64,000 nucleotides of DNA from Gloeotrichia echinulata CP02 (GTDB lineage: Bacteria > Cyanobacteriota > Cyanobacteriia > Cyanobacteriales > Nostocaceae): NCBI GenBank assembly GCA_038087035.1, contig CP051187.1, forward strand, positions 5,524,001 through 5,588,000, read 5' to 3'. The position numbers and the translations under genes were made by a program. Positions 53,095 to 61,373 of this stretch are shown piece by piece. How positions within the stretch are numbered: position 1 is the stretch's first letter; each line of letters starts with the position of its first letter. The notes below the pieces were generated by a model that was not told where the DNA came from, did no database searches, and worked only from the letters and a program-made list of their open reading frames with translations.

Positions 53095-53403
53095 ATGCCA
53101 ATTGCAGTTGGAATGATTGAAACAAAAGGTTTTCCGGCGGTAGTAGAAGCTGCTGATGCGATGGTGAAAGCCGCACGTGTAACCTTGGTAGGATATGAAA
53201 AAATCGGTAGCGCACGGGTAACAGTGATAGTCCGGGGAGACGTGTCTGAGGTACAAGCTTCAGTAGCGGCTGGGGTGGAAGCCGCCAGAAGAGTAAATGG
53301 CGGTGAAGTAGTATCCACTCACATCATTGCCCGTCCCCATGAGAACCTAGAATACGTCTTGCCGATTCGGTATACCGAAGCAGTAGAACAGTTCCGCACA
53401 TAA
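53095..53403 (+). CDS. ccmK: Carboxysome shell hexamer protein CcmK (first copy)
   Basis: A 102-aa single-BMC-domain protein, MPIAVGMIETKGFPAVVEAA, with the pore loop phrase VGYEKIGSARVT and the edge residues of RPHENLEYVLPI. BMC hexamers tile the carboxysome shell facets, and the pore lets bicarbonate and RuBP pass. It ends shortly after the domain (EAVEQFRT), like the CcmK2 form. It begins the ccmKKLMNO operon; AGGAG precedes the ATG by about 7 nt. Confidence 0.96.
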   Translation: MPIAVGMIETKGFPAVVEAADAMVKAARVTLVGYEKIGSARVTVIVRGDVSEVQASVAAGVEAARRVNGGEVVSTHIIARPHENLEYVLPIRYTEAVEQFRT

Positions 53404-53492
53404 AAACTGGTAAAACAAAGTAATTAAGGCTATTTGACGAATTGAGTACTTCTGTTGTCCAGATTGAGAAACTTGATTAAGGATTAGAAAGA

Positions 53493-53837
53493 ATGTCCAT
53501 CGCAGTGGGAATGGTAGAAACGCTAGGCTTTCCAGCGGTAGTGGAAGCAGCGGACGCAATGGTAAAAGCGGCTCGCGTCACTCTGGTAGGCTATGAAAAA
53601 ATCGGTAGCGGTCGGGTGACAGTCATCGTTAGAGGCGACGTTTCCGAAGTCCAAGCTTCCGTAGCAGCGGGAGTAGAATCTGTCAAGCGAGTGAACGGTG
53701 GACAAGTCCTGTCTACCCACATCATCGCCCGTCCTCACGAAAACTTAGAATATGTCTTGCCAATTCGTTATACAGAAGACGTAGAGCAATTCCGGGAAAA
53801 CGTGAACGCGATTCGTCCTTTTGGTAGAAGACCGTAA
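53493..53837 (+). CDS. ccmK: Carboxysome shell hexamer protein CcmK (second copy)
   Basis: A 114-aa BMC protein, about 90 percent identical to the first copy over the domain (VGYEKIGSGRVTVIVRGDVS), with a longer tail ENVNAIRPFGRRP, as in the CcmK1 form. The two copies presumably form distinct or mixed hexamers in the shell. It lies 89 bp after the first copy and 6 bp before ccmL. Tandem duplication with strong sequence conservation suggests selection or gene conversion. Confidence 0.96.
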   Translation: MSIAVGMVETLGFPAVVEAADAMVKAARVTLVGYEKIGSGRVTVIVRGDVSEVQASVAAGVESVKRVNGGQVLSTHIIARPHENLEYVLPIRYTEDVEQFRENVNAIRPFGRRP

Positions 53838-53843
53838 TAGCTA

Positions 53844-54146
53844 ATGCAAATTGCTAAAGTTCGTGGCACAGTAGTTAGCACGCAAAAAGAACCAAGTCTT
53901 CGAGGTGTCAAACTACTGATGTTGCAGTTAGTAGATGAAGCAGGAAACCTGCTGCCCAACTATGAAGTAGCGGCGGATACCGTGGGAGCAGGAGTAGATG
54001 AGTGGGTACTAGTCAGCAGAGGTAGTGCGGCTCGTCAAGTTCCTGGTAATGAACAGCGTCCATTGGATGCAGCAGTGGTGGCGATAATTGATACTATTCA
54101 CGTAGAAGATCGTCTCATTTACAGCAAAAAAGACCAATACAGATAG
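53844..54146 (+). CDS. ccmL: Carboxysome shell vertex protein CcmL
   Basis: A 100-aa protein of the EutN/CcmL pentamer family: MQIAKVRGTVVSTQKEPSLR, then LVDEAGNLLPNYEVAADTVG, AGVDEWVLVSRGSAARQ and DAAVVAIIDTIHVED. Pentamers cap the twelve vertices of the carboxysome. The start is 6 nt after the ccmK stop, so the two are tightly linked. STRR-like GTCAAGA heptamers follow its stop (54147-54172) before ccmM. Confidence 0.96.
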   Translation: MQIAKVRGTVVSTQKEPSLRGVKLLMLQLVDEAGNLLPNYEVAADTVGAGVDEWVLVSRGSAARQVPGNEQRPLDAAVVAIIDTIHVEDRLIYSKKDQYR

Positions 54147-54235
54147 TCAAGAGTCAAGAGTCAAGAGTCTGTTAATTATGGACGATTGACTATGGACTAT
54201 TGACTATAGAAGCTTATTTTAGGAGGAATCTCACA

Positions 54236-55891
54236 ATGGCAGTCAGCAGCACGGCGGCGCCCCCAACCCCGTGGTCGAGGAATTTAGCTGAGCCAAAAAT
54301 CCATGAAAGCACATTTGTACATTCCTTTTCCAATATTATTGGAGACGTGCGGATAGGTGCAAATGTAATCGTTGCTCCGGGAACTTCGATTAGAGCGGAT
54401 GAAGGCACACCTTTTTACATTGGTGAAAACACCAATATTCAAGATGGTGTAGTGATTCATGGGTTGGAACAAGGCCGAGTAATTGGTGATGACCAAAATC
54501 AATACTCGGTATGGATTGGCAAAAATGCTTCCATTACCCACATGGCGCTCATTCACGGACCGGCTTATGTTGGGGATAGTTCCTTCATTGGCTTTCGCTC
54601 CACAGTGTTTAATGCCAGGGTAGGAGCAGGTTGCATCGTCATGATGCACGCTTTGATTCAAGATGTAGAAATTCCCCCAGGTAAATATGTACCTTCGGGA
54701 GCGATAATTACTAGTCAGCAGCAAGCAGACCGCTTACCAGATGTCCAAGACCAGGATGAGCAATTCGCCCATCATGTAGTTGGAATAAATCAGGCACTGC
54801 GAGCTGGTTATCGCTGTGCAGCCGATAAGAAATGTATAGCACCCATTCGGGACGAGAACGCTAAATCTTATACAAGTAACGGAATTACTGTTTTAGAGTT
54901 AGAAAGGAGTAGTGAAGTGGCGAACAATGGTTTGGGTGCAGAAACAATCGAACAAGTGCGCTATTTATTAGAGCAAGGGTATAAGATTGGCACGGAACAC
55001 GTAGACCAAAGAAGGTTCCGCACCGGTTCTTGGACTAGTTGCAAGCCAGTGGAAGCAAGAACATTAGGAGAAGCGATCGGCGCTTTAGAAGGTTGTCTAG
55101 CAGACCACAGCGGTGAATATGTCCGGCTGTTTGGGATTGACAGCGGTAGACGACGTGTCCTAGAAACCATCATCCAACGTCCAGATGGCACAGTAGCCAC
55201 ACCAGCCAGCTTTAGAGCGCCTGTAAATCAGTCTAACGGCAGCAGCTACAGCAGCAATGGTAATGGTAACGGTAATGGTAATGGCAAACTCAGTGCCGAA
55301 ACTATCGAGCAAATCCGCCAACTATTGGCTGGTGGGTACAAAGTTGGCACAGAACACGTAGATGAGCGGCGATTCCGCACGGGTTCTTGGCAAAGTTGTG
55401 AGCCAATTAACGTAAATTCGACAAATGAAGTCATCGCCGCCTTAGAAGACTGTATAGTCAACCATCAAGGCGAATATGTGCGCTTAATTGGCATTGACCC
55501 CAAAGCCAAACGGCGAGTGTTAGAAAGCATAATTCAACGGCCTAATGGTCAAGTTAGCCCAGCTAGCAGCCAGAAGCAGTCATTTGCTAGTACAACTGCA
55601 GCCCCTACAACCGCAACTGCTACCAGTAACCGCCTGAGTGCTGAAGTAGTAGACCAACTACGACAACTCTTGACAGGTGGCTATAAAATTAGCGTAGAAC
55701 ACGTAGACCAAAGACGCTTCCGCACAGGTTCTTGGACTAGCGCAGGTCAAATTCAAGCCTCCTCAGAAAGAGAAGCGATCGCCGCCTTAGAAGCGCACAT
55801 CGCCGAATATGAAGGGGAATATGTCCGGTTAATTGGTATCGAACCCAAAGCCAAGCGTCGGGTATTGGAAGCGATTATCCAACGGCCATAA
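54236..55891 (+). CDS. ccmM: Carboxysome organiser CcmM: gamma-carbonic anhydrase domain plus three RbcS-like (SSUL) modules
   Basis: A 551-aa protein. Residues 1-210 are a gamma-carbonic anhydrase left-handed beta helix (HGLEQGRV and HMALIHGPAYVGDSSF provide His ligands). It ends with the Cys pair RCAADKKC, which forms a disulfide in other CcmM. Three Rubisco small-subunit-like modules follow, each with GTEHVDQRRFRTGSWTSC-like sequence (the third begins SVEHVDQRRFRTGSWTS), joined by flexible linkers, one rich in SNGNGNGN. It binds Rubisco into the carboxysome matrix. TAGGAGGAA lies before ATG 54236; an upstream in-frame start at 54200 is not favoured. A GTG with its own ribosome site at 54917 probably makes the short form. 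Confidence 0.96.
   Translation: MAVSSTAAPPTPWSRNLAEPKIHESTFVHSFSNIIGDVRIGANVIVAPGTSIRADEGTPFYIGENTNIQDGVVIHGLEQGRVIGDDQNQYSVWIGKNASITHMALIHGPAYVGDSSFIGFRSTVFNARVGAGCIVMMHALIQDVEIPPGKYVPSGAIITSQQQADRLPDVQDQDEQFAHHVVGINQALRAGYRCAADKKCIAPIRDENAKSYTSNGITVLELERSSEVANNGLGAETIEQVRYLLEQGYKIGTEHVDQRRFRTGSWTSCKPVEARTLGEAIGALEGCLADHSGEYVRLFGIDSGRRRVLETIIQRPDGTVATPASFRAPVNQSNGSSYSSNGNGNGNGNGKLSAETIEQIRQLLAGGYKVGTEHVDERRFRTGSWQSCEPINVNSTNEVIAALEDCIVNHQGEYVRLIGIDPKAKRRVLESIIQRPNGQVSPASSQKQSFASTTAAPTTATATSNRLSAEVVDQLRQLLTGGYKISVEHVDQRRFRTGSWTSAGQIQASSEREAIAALEAHIAEYEGEYVRLIGIEPKAKRRVLEAIIQRP
54904..54919 (+). promoter_or_regulatory. Internal ribosome binding site and GTG start for short CcmM
   Basis: AAAGGAGT followed 7 nt later by an in-frame GTG (54917-54919) lies exactly before the first SSUL module. 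Translation from it gives about 324 aa (three SSUL modules, no carbonic anhydrase domain), the equivalent of the M35 form made by internal initiation in Synechococcus. The context is seen; expression is inferred. Confidence 0.7.
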
Positions 55892-55963
55892 AGAGTTATC
55901 GGTTACCTAACTCCTAACTCCTAACTCTCTAAGTTTTGTCCGGCTTCCGAGGTGATAATTTCC

Positions 55964-56731
55964 ATGTCTGTGCCGCCACTGCGCCTCAGTAATAATTTTG
56001 AATCCTACATTAGTGGCGAGGTGAGTATTCATCCAAGTGCGGTACTCGCACCAGGGGTGATACTCCAAGCGGCTACAAACAGCAAGATCATCATCGGTCC
56101 TGGGGCCTGTATTGGTATGGGGTCGATTCTCCAAGTTTATGAAGGAACCCTAGAAGTAGAAGCCGGAGTGAACTTGGGAGCCGGTTTCCTGATGGTTGGC
56201 AATGGTAAAATTGGTTCAAATGCTTGTATTGGTTCTGCTACAACAGTTTTCTACTTTTCGGTGGCACCAGGACAAGTAGTTGCACCAGGTTCAATTTTGG
56301 GTGACACCAGTCGCCAGATTCGGCAAATTACAGAACCTGAACCTTCCATCACTCACTCAGATTCGACAATTACACAAGACCAGAAGGAAGAACCAGAAAA
56401 TCAGACAAAGGAACAAAAGCTTTCAGGTGAGGAAAAACCGATTTCTTCAACTAAAACCTCGGCAGCCCCTGTTCTAGAGTTAGAATACCAGACTATTTCC
56501 TTCTCAAGTCCTGTTACCACTCCCAACAGCGAATCTCCTCCCGTCGAGGAAATCGCCGCAGCGCCTACAGAAATTAACGATGATTCTCAACGCAGCCCCC
56601 CTGCTACTGAATCTGTGAATACTTTTGGTACTCAAATTTACGGTCAAGGAAGCATACAAAGACTATTAATCACATTATTTCCACATCGGCAAACCTTGAG
56701 CGAACCAATCTCTGACAATCAGTCTGAGTAA
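55964..56731 (+). CDS. ccmN: Carboxysome assembly protein CcmN
   Basis: A 255-aa protein. The N-terminal half consists of hexapeptide (left-handed beta-helix) repeats, with phrases such as SGEVSIHPSAVLAPGVILQA and GPGACIGMGSILQVYEGTLE. A long Ser/Pro/Glu-rich linker follows, then the C-terminal encapsulation peptide FGTQIYGQGSIQRLLITLFP, an amphipathic helix that contacts the CcmK shell. CcmN bridges CcmM-Rubisco to shell. GAGGTG lies 8-9 nt before ATG 55964; the in-frame GTG at 55952 is less likely. Confidence 0.94.
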   Translation: MSVPPLRLSNNFESYISGEVSIHPSAVLAPGVILQAATNSKIIIGPGACIGMGSILQVYEGTLEVEAGVNLGAGFLMVGNGKIGSNACIGSATTVFYFSVAPGQVVAPGSILGDTSRQIRQITEPEPSITHSDSTITQDQKEEPENQTKEQKLSGEEKPISSTKTSAAPVLELEYQTISFSSPVTTPNSESPPVEEIAAAPTEINDDSQRSPPATESVNTFGTQIYGQGSIQRLLITLFPHRQTLSEPISDNQSE

Positions 56732-56778
56732 GTGTTAATTGTAAGTTGTTAGTTTCGTGAGTATCCTGGAAAATTCAC

Positions 56779-57552
56779 ATGGAAACATTTCATCAACGGC
56801 CTATTAGCACAATCCAGGCATCCCAGCGTCGAGACAGCCTCAAAGATACTGCCTTGGGTTTAGTATCTACCAAAAGCTTTCCAGCGATTGTTGGCACGGC
56901 GGATATGATGCTCAAATCGGCAGGAGTTCATCTAATAGGCTATGAAAAAATTGGTAGTGGACACTGTACAGCCATTGTTCGGGGTGGTATCGCTGATGTC
57001 CGTCTTGCCGTAGAAGCTGGTGTCCAAACTGCTGAACAGTTTGGTCAGCTGGTTTCTAGCTTAGTGATTGCCAGGCCTTTTCCTAACTTAGATGTAGTGC
57101 TACCCATCACAAATCGTCTCAGTAAAATCATGGAAGAGGGCGGTTATAGCCGCCTGAGTAATCAAGCAGTTGGATTAGTAGAAACACGGGGCTTTCCGGC
57201 GATGGTAGGAGCATGTGATGCCATGCTCAAAGCTGCTGATGTTCATTTGGCAGCGTATGAAAAAATCGGTGCGGGTTTGTGTACAGCCATTATTCGTGGC
57301 TCCGTGGCAAATGTTGCGGTAGCAGTGGAAGCGGGTATGTACGAAGCAGAACGCATTGGAGAATTAAACGCTGTGATGGTGATTCCTCGTCCCTTAGATG
57401 AATTAGAGCAAACTTTGCCATTAGCAAGTTGCTGGATAGAAGAACGTCAACCCTTAAAGTTGCCCGTCAATATCAAGGAACAAGTTGCCGAATTAGAAGT
57501 ACTTCAGTTGCCAGATTTAACCAAGTTACCCGTCAAAATTCCAGAAGAATGA
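56779..57552 (+). CDS. ccmO: Carboxysome shell protein CcmO (tandem BMC domains)
   Basis: A 257-aa protein with two BMC domains: about 25-110 (ALGLVSTKSFPAIVGTADMM ... YEKIGSGHCTAIVRGGIAD) and about 128-212 (AVGLVETRGFPAMVGACDAM ... YEKIGAGLCTAIIRGSVAN). A C-terminal tail of about 45 residues follows (LPVNIKEQVAELEVLQLPDL). Tandem-domain BMC proteins form trimers that are pseudo-hexamers; CcmO is needed for shell closure. It ends the ccm operon, 47 bp after ccmN. Confidence 0.94.
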   Translation: METFHQRPISTIQASQRRDSLKDTALGLVSTKSFPAIVGTADMMLKSAGVHLIGYEKIGSGHCTAIVRGGIADVRLAVEAGVQTAEQFGQLVSSLVIARPFPNLDVVLPITNRLSKIMEEGGYSRLSNQAVGLVETRGFPAMVGACDAMLKAADVHLAAYEKIGAGLCTAIIRGSVANVAVAVEAGMYEAERIGELNAVMVIPRPLDELEQTLPLASCWIEERQPLKLPVNIKEQVAELEVLQLPDLTKLPVKIPEE

Positions 57553-57748
57553 TGGAATGATGAATGGTGAATATGAATTAGGAATGATGAATTGTGGGCA
57601 ATCCTCATTCAGCATTCAGCATTCAGCATTCATCTTAAACTGGAAGGCATCTTACGCTTTGCTTGTTGTTTTGATGATAACTTCTCATTACCATAAATAA
57701 AACATGTTTTTTTAATAGGGATGATAGATTATTGTCTATAATAAAACT

Positions 57749-57775
57749 CATAACTTTTCTATAACCAAAGCTATG
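57749..57775. promoter_or_regulatory. Candidate operator upstream of the LysR gene
   Basis: CATAACTTT (57749-57757) and AAAGCTATG (57767-57775) form 9-bp arms with one mismatch around a 9-bp centre, about 65 bp before the LysR start. It contains T-N11-A spacings expected for LysR binding, so autoregulation is likely. The rest of the 290-bp gap holds ATTCAGC STRR units (57605-57635). Confidence 0.45.
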
Positions 57776-57841
57776 ACATATGCAAGTGTTCAGTGATACT
57801 AGATTTATATCTATGAATCCCCATTAAGAGGAGAATCACCC

Positions 57842-58783
57842 TTGAACCAAGCGACGCTACACCAGTTGAAGGTGTTCGAGGCTGCAGCTCGGCACAGTAG
57901 TTTTACGCGTGCGGCCGAGGAATTATTTCTCACCCAACCCACCGTTTCTATGCAGATTAAGCAACTGACAAAATCGGTAGGTTTACCATTGTTTGAACAA
58001 GTGGGTAAGCGCTTGTATCTAACTGAGGCGGGAAGAGAATTATTTGCCACTTGTCGGCAAATTTTTGAGAATATAGCTCAATTTGAAATGAAGGTGGCAG
58101 ATTTAAAAGGGCTAAAACAGGGGAAATTACGTTTAGCCGTAATTACAACAGCAAAATATTTAGTACCTCGGTTGTTAGGGCCTTTTTGCCAACTTTATCC
58201 AGGAATTGATATCTCTCTACAAGTAACCAATCATGAAGGGATTTTAGAGAGGATGATGAATAATCTGGATGACTTGTATGTGATGAGCCAAGTTCCAGAA
58301 AATCTCGATGTCAATTGTCAACCATTTTTAGATAATCCTTTGGTAGTATTTGCACCAATTAATCATCCATTGACGAAAGAGCAAAACATCCCCATCCAAC
58401 GCCTGGCCAATGAACCTTTTATTATGCGCGAACCTGGTTCAGGAACACGCCGCGCTGTCCAAAGTTTGTTAGAAAAACATGGAGTGGCTGTGAAAGTTAA
58501 GCTGGAATTGGGGAGTAACGAAGCAATTAAACAAGCGATTGCTGGTGGGTTAGGAATTTCGGTTTTATCTCGCCATACCTTAATCACAGAGACTTCAGAT
58601 CTCAGCATTCTCGATGTTCAGCACTTTCCCATTAAACGCACTTGGTACATGGTTCACCCCTCTGGTAAACAGTTATCTATTGTTGCTCGTACCTATTACG
58701 AGTATCTGCTAGATGCAGCTAAGAAGTTTGTCGAGCAAAATACTGCTTTTGCTTGGGGGACCTTTGAGCAAGATCAAGGCTAG
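57842..58783 (+). CDS. ccmR: LysR-type regulator of carbon acquisition (CcmR/NdhR/CmpR group)
   Basis: A 313-aa LysR protein. The N-terminal winged helix-turn-helix starts MNQATLHQLKVFEAAARHSS and includes FTRAAEELFLTQPTVSMQIK; the effector domain follows from about residue 90 (KLRLAVITTAKYLVPRLLG). The sequence resembles CcmR/NdhR and CmpR of cyanobacteria, which sense 2-oxoglutarate/NADP+ or RuBP/2-phosphoglycolate and control Ci-uptake genes. Which member of the group cannot be decided here. The start is TTG with AGAGGAGAA upstream, in good spacing. It lies immediately downstream of ccmO. Confidence 0.82.
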   Translation: MNQATLHQLKVFEAAARHSSFTRAAEELFLTQPTVSMQIKQLTKSVGLPLFEQVGKRLYLTEAGRELFATCRQIFENIAQFEMKVADLKGLKQGKLRLAVITTAKYLVPRLLGPFCQLYPGIDISLQVTNHEGILERMMNNLDDLYVMSQVPENLDVNCQPFLDNPLVVFAPINHPLTKEQNIPIQRLANEPFIMREPGSGTRRAVQSLLEKHGVAVKVKLELGSNEAIKQAIAGGLGISVLSRHTLITETSDLSILDVQHFPIKRTWYMVHPSGKQLSIVARTYYEYLLDAAKKFVEQNTAFAWGTFEQDQG

Positions 58784-58792
58784 GGAGTGAGG

Positions 58793-58984
58793 AGTTAGGA
58801 GTGAGGAGTTAGGAGTGAAGAGTTAGGAGTTAGGAGTGAGGAGTTAAGAGTTAGGAGTGGATTATTTTTTATTTTTCTTTCAACTTGTTGATTGAAGTTG
58901 TTAATATCTTAATAATTCTTTCATTACTCATTACTCATTACTCATTACTCATTACTCATTATTCAGGAGTTAGGAGTTAGGAGT
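58793..58984. repeat. STRR blocks (GGAGTTA/GGAGTGA and CATTACT)
   Basis: Two heptamer blocks lie after the LysR stop: GGAGTGA/GGAGTTA units (58793-58858) and CATTACT units (58921-58960), separated by AT-rich DNA. The two blocks are partly complementary (CTCATTA against TAATGAG-like) and may pair in RNA. Confidence 0.85.
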
Positions 58985-59164
58985 CAATACTGCGTAGGTT
59001 AAGCCCGAAACCTCGCCCTGCAATAAATTGATTGCTCATAGCTTTGTAGGGGATCTAGGACTAGATCCCCTACAAAGCTTACTAGGTAGGCTTTTAACCC
59101 ATTGAAATGGGTTTAAGCTTGAAGCTAGAAATTTATTTCCCGGCTCAAAACCTACGCAGTATTG
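58985..59164. repeat. MITE-like element, 16-bp perfect termini, nested 19-bp-arm palindrome
   Basis: CAATACTGCGTAGGTT (58985-59000) and AACCTACGCAGTATTG (59149-59164) are exact inverted repeats 180 bp apart. Inside, AGCTTTGTAGGGGATCTAG (59040-59058) and its exact complement (59061-59079) form a palindrome with a 2-nt centre. A further hairpin AACCCATT-GAA-ATGGGTT lies near 59096-59113. There is no ORF. Part of the terminus (TACGCAGTATTG) also occurs at about 19779. Confidence 0.8.
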
Positions 59165-59300
59165 ATTCCTAACTCAGCTGGCTTGACCAAGCCAATTTTA
59201 GATTTTAGATTTAATCCAAAATCCAAAATCGGTTGACGGTGAGGCCTTTCACGATTAACAATAAACCTGCAGCACCATTAACAATGGGGGAAAACTGGCA

Positions 59301-60923
59301 GTGGTTAATCCAGAAATAGCACCTTCACGGAAAATAGTAGAAAGTCAGATTGTCGCTGTTACCGTTTATAGTGACAAAGCTCTAGTTACACGCCGGGGTA
59401 TCGTTACCTTAACAGGCGCGGAACGGGAATTAGTGATTACACCATTGCCGGTGACTCTGGAAACTGAGTCGGTTAGGGTTAGTGGTAAGGGTACTGTAGG
59501 GGTGCGCTTGCTAGGAGTCAGCAGCGATCGCCTTTACACTACTGAACCTGTGGCGGAACGAGTGGCGCAGTTGACAAGGCAAATTCAGCAGCTAGAAGCG
59601 GAAAAACGGCATCAACAAGCTCAAATAGATGCTTTTGCTTTGCAGTCTAGGTTTATCGACGGCTTGCGGGAAAAAACCGAAGAACCCTTTGCTCAGAGTC
59701 TATCGCGGAAAAATCTCAGCCTCAGCGAAACTTTGGATTTCCTCAACTTTTTGGGTAGTCAGTACAGCGAATACGCGATCGCCTCTGGAGAATGCAAAAG
59801 CCAACTACAGGAATTAGACAAGCAACTCCAAGCACTGCGTACCTCACTGCAAAAAATTCAAACACCCCATCCCAAAGAAAGCTTGCGCTTAATTATCCCC
59901 GTGGAAGTCGCGGGTGAAGGCGAGTTTCAGCTAGAGGTGTCTTACGTAGTCAACCGCGCTAGTTGGACGCCACTTTATGACTTACGTTTTACCACTAATA
60001 GTGATGTTGTGAATTTGAGTTATCTGGCAGAAGTAACCCAAAGCACAGGCGAAGATTGGCTTGATGTAGTCCTTACCCTTTCTACTGCTAAACCAGGGTT
60101 AGGTACAATTCCCCCTAAACTTCAATCTTGGTACATTAATATACCTCAGCCACGAGCAGAATACACGACACGAACCAGACAAGCGCCATCAGCACCACCG
60201 CTTATGGCGATGATGGCACCTCAGCCAGCACCAGCACCAGCAGCAGAAGCTGAGGAAGACAGTTTGATTGAGGCGGAAACTGTAATCGCCGAAGTATCTC
60301 AACAAGGAAGTGTAGTTACTTTTAAACTCAATGGCGGTGGTAACATTCCCAGTGACGGTACACCCCATAAAACAACAATTTTCAACGACGATTATCCAAG
60401 TTATTTTGATTATGTAGCAATGCCGCGCTTGGTAAGTTTTGCTTATCTACAAGCCAATGTGAAAAATAGTTCTAATGGTGCGACTTTGTTACCAGGAAAA
60501 GCGAATATTTTCCGCGACAATGTTTTTGTAGGGACAACAAAATTAGAGAATATTGCCCCAGGACAAGAATTCAAACTTAATTTAGGAATTGACGAAGGTT
60601 TAAAAATTGAGCGTGATTTAGTTGAGCGTCAAGTTGATAAAAAATTGATGAGCAATCAACGGCGAATTACTTATGGTTATCGGCTAATAATTACTAACTT
60701 GCTCAACCAAGAAACTAATTTGAGATTAACAGAACAATTACCAGTCAGCCGCAACGAGCAAATTAAAGTCCGGCTCACCCGCAGCAACCCACAAATTCAA
60801 CTTGGTGAACTGGGGATTTTGGAATGGGTGTTAACGCTTCCACCTCAAGAAAAACGAGAGGTATATTATCAATTTACCGTTGAACATCCGCCAGACTTGA
60901 CAGTTATTGGGTTAGATATTTAG
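59301..60923 (+). CDS. MuiA-like (mucoidy inhibitor A) DUF4139 protein
   Basis: A 540-aa protein. The N-terminal DUF4140-type segment (about 12-110; VTVYSDKALVTRRGIVTLTG) is followed by coiled-coil (about 90-110 and 165-190). The DUF4139 region begins near 200 (YVVNRASWTPLYDLRF) and ends with YYQFTVEHPPDLTVIGLDI. These proteins are widespread with no known biochemical activity; the MuiA name comes from a Rhizobium mucoidy phenotype. A Pro/Ala-rich linker (MMAPQPAPAPAAEAEEDS) interrupts the DUF4139 part. The start is a GTG at 59301. A strong terminator follows the gene. Confidence 0.82.
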   Translation: MVNPEIAPSRKIVESQIVAVTVYSDKALVTRRGIVTLTGAERELVITPLPVTLETESVRVSGKGTVGVRLLGVSSDRLYTTEPVAERVAQLTRQIQQLEAEKRHQQAQIDAFALQSRFIDGLREKTEEPFAQSLSRKNLSLSETLDFLNFLGSQYSEYAIASGECKSQLQELDKQLQALRTSLQKIQTPHPKESLRLIIPVEVAGEGEFQLEVSYVVNRASWTPLYDLRFTTNSDVVNLSYLAEVTQSTGEDWLDVVLTLSTAKPGLGTIPPKLQSWYINIPQPRAEYTTRTRQAPSAPPLMAMMAPQPAPAPAAEAEEDSLIEAETVIAEVSQQGSVVTFKLNGGGNIPSDGTPHKTTIFNDDYPSYFDYVAMPRLVSFAYLQANVKNSSNGATLLPGKANIFRDNVFVGTTKLENIAPGQEFKLNLGIDEGLKIERDLVERQVDKKLMSNQRRITYGYRLIITNLLNQETNLRLTEQLPVSRNEQIKVRLTRSNPQIQLGELGILEWVLTLPPQEKREVYYQFTVEHPPDLTVIGLDI

Positions 60924-60975
60924 GGCATTGCTGAATATTATATCTGAGCAATTAGAGAAATCTAATTGCAAAAGT

Positions 60976-61041
60976 ACCCTAAAACTACAACCCCTCCCCG
61001 CAAGCTCTGAGGGGAGCGGTTGGAGGTAGGGTGTTTTTATT
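60976..61041 (+). terminator. Rho-independent terminator with long branched stem
   Basis: ACCCTA, CAACC and CTCCCC pair in turn with GGGGAG, GGTTG and TAGGGT around an 11-nt loop (60976-61032), followed by GTTTTTATT. It ends the MuiA-like transcript 53 bp after its stop codon. Confidence 0.8.
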
Positions 61042-61157
61042 ATGAATAATTAGGGCTTGCTGAAAAAGTCATAAAAAAGCAATTTCAAGGGTTGACCAGT
61101 TATTCAAGCATGAACAGAGATAGTTTTATATTATCTATAGCTAGCCAAGCACATCTT

Positions 61158-61250
61158 ACAGCAGTTTTCAGGTCAATAGACCACGCGGTAGGGGTTTAGC
61201 AATGCTAAACCCCTACAAAGAATGTGGTTCAAATCGATGAAAATTGCTGT
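61158..61250 (+). repeat. Dispersed palindromic repeat, family A, complete copy with a different core
   Basis: The most complete family A copy: left terminus ACAGCAGTTTTCA (61158-61170), right terminus TGAAAATTGCTGT (61238-61250), inner arms AGACCACGC and GTGGTTC, and core palindrome GTAGGGGTTTAGC...GCTAAACCCCTAC (61188-61216). The core differs from the GCGCAAGGCCTTGCGC core of the other copies. A second small palindrome (GGGCGCAAG-TC-CTTGCGCCC) follows at 61257-61276. Confidence 0.85.
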
Positions 61251-61373
61251 CAGTATGGGCGCAAGTCCTTGCGCCCCCACCTTACCCGCGAGGATGTACT
61301 TACACATTCTTTGAGCAAGAGTCATCCGTTTTGACTGCTACGCTAAACTTATAGCACTGAGACAATTGCTGCC

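Noticed and set aside
61226..61250. GGTTCAAATC sequences resembling a tRNA T-arm
   Set aside because: They are part of the family A right arm (also 37673) and have no acceptor or anticodon arms around them.
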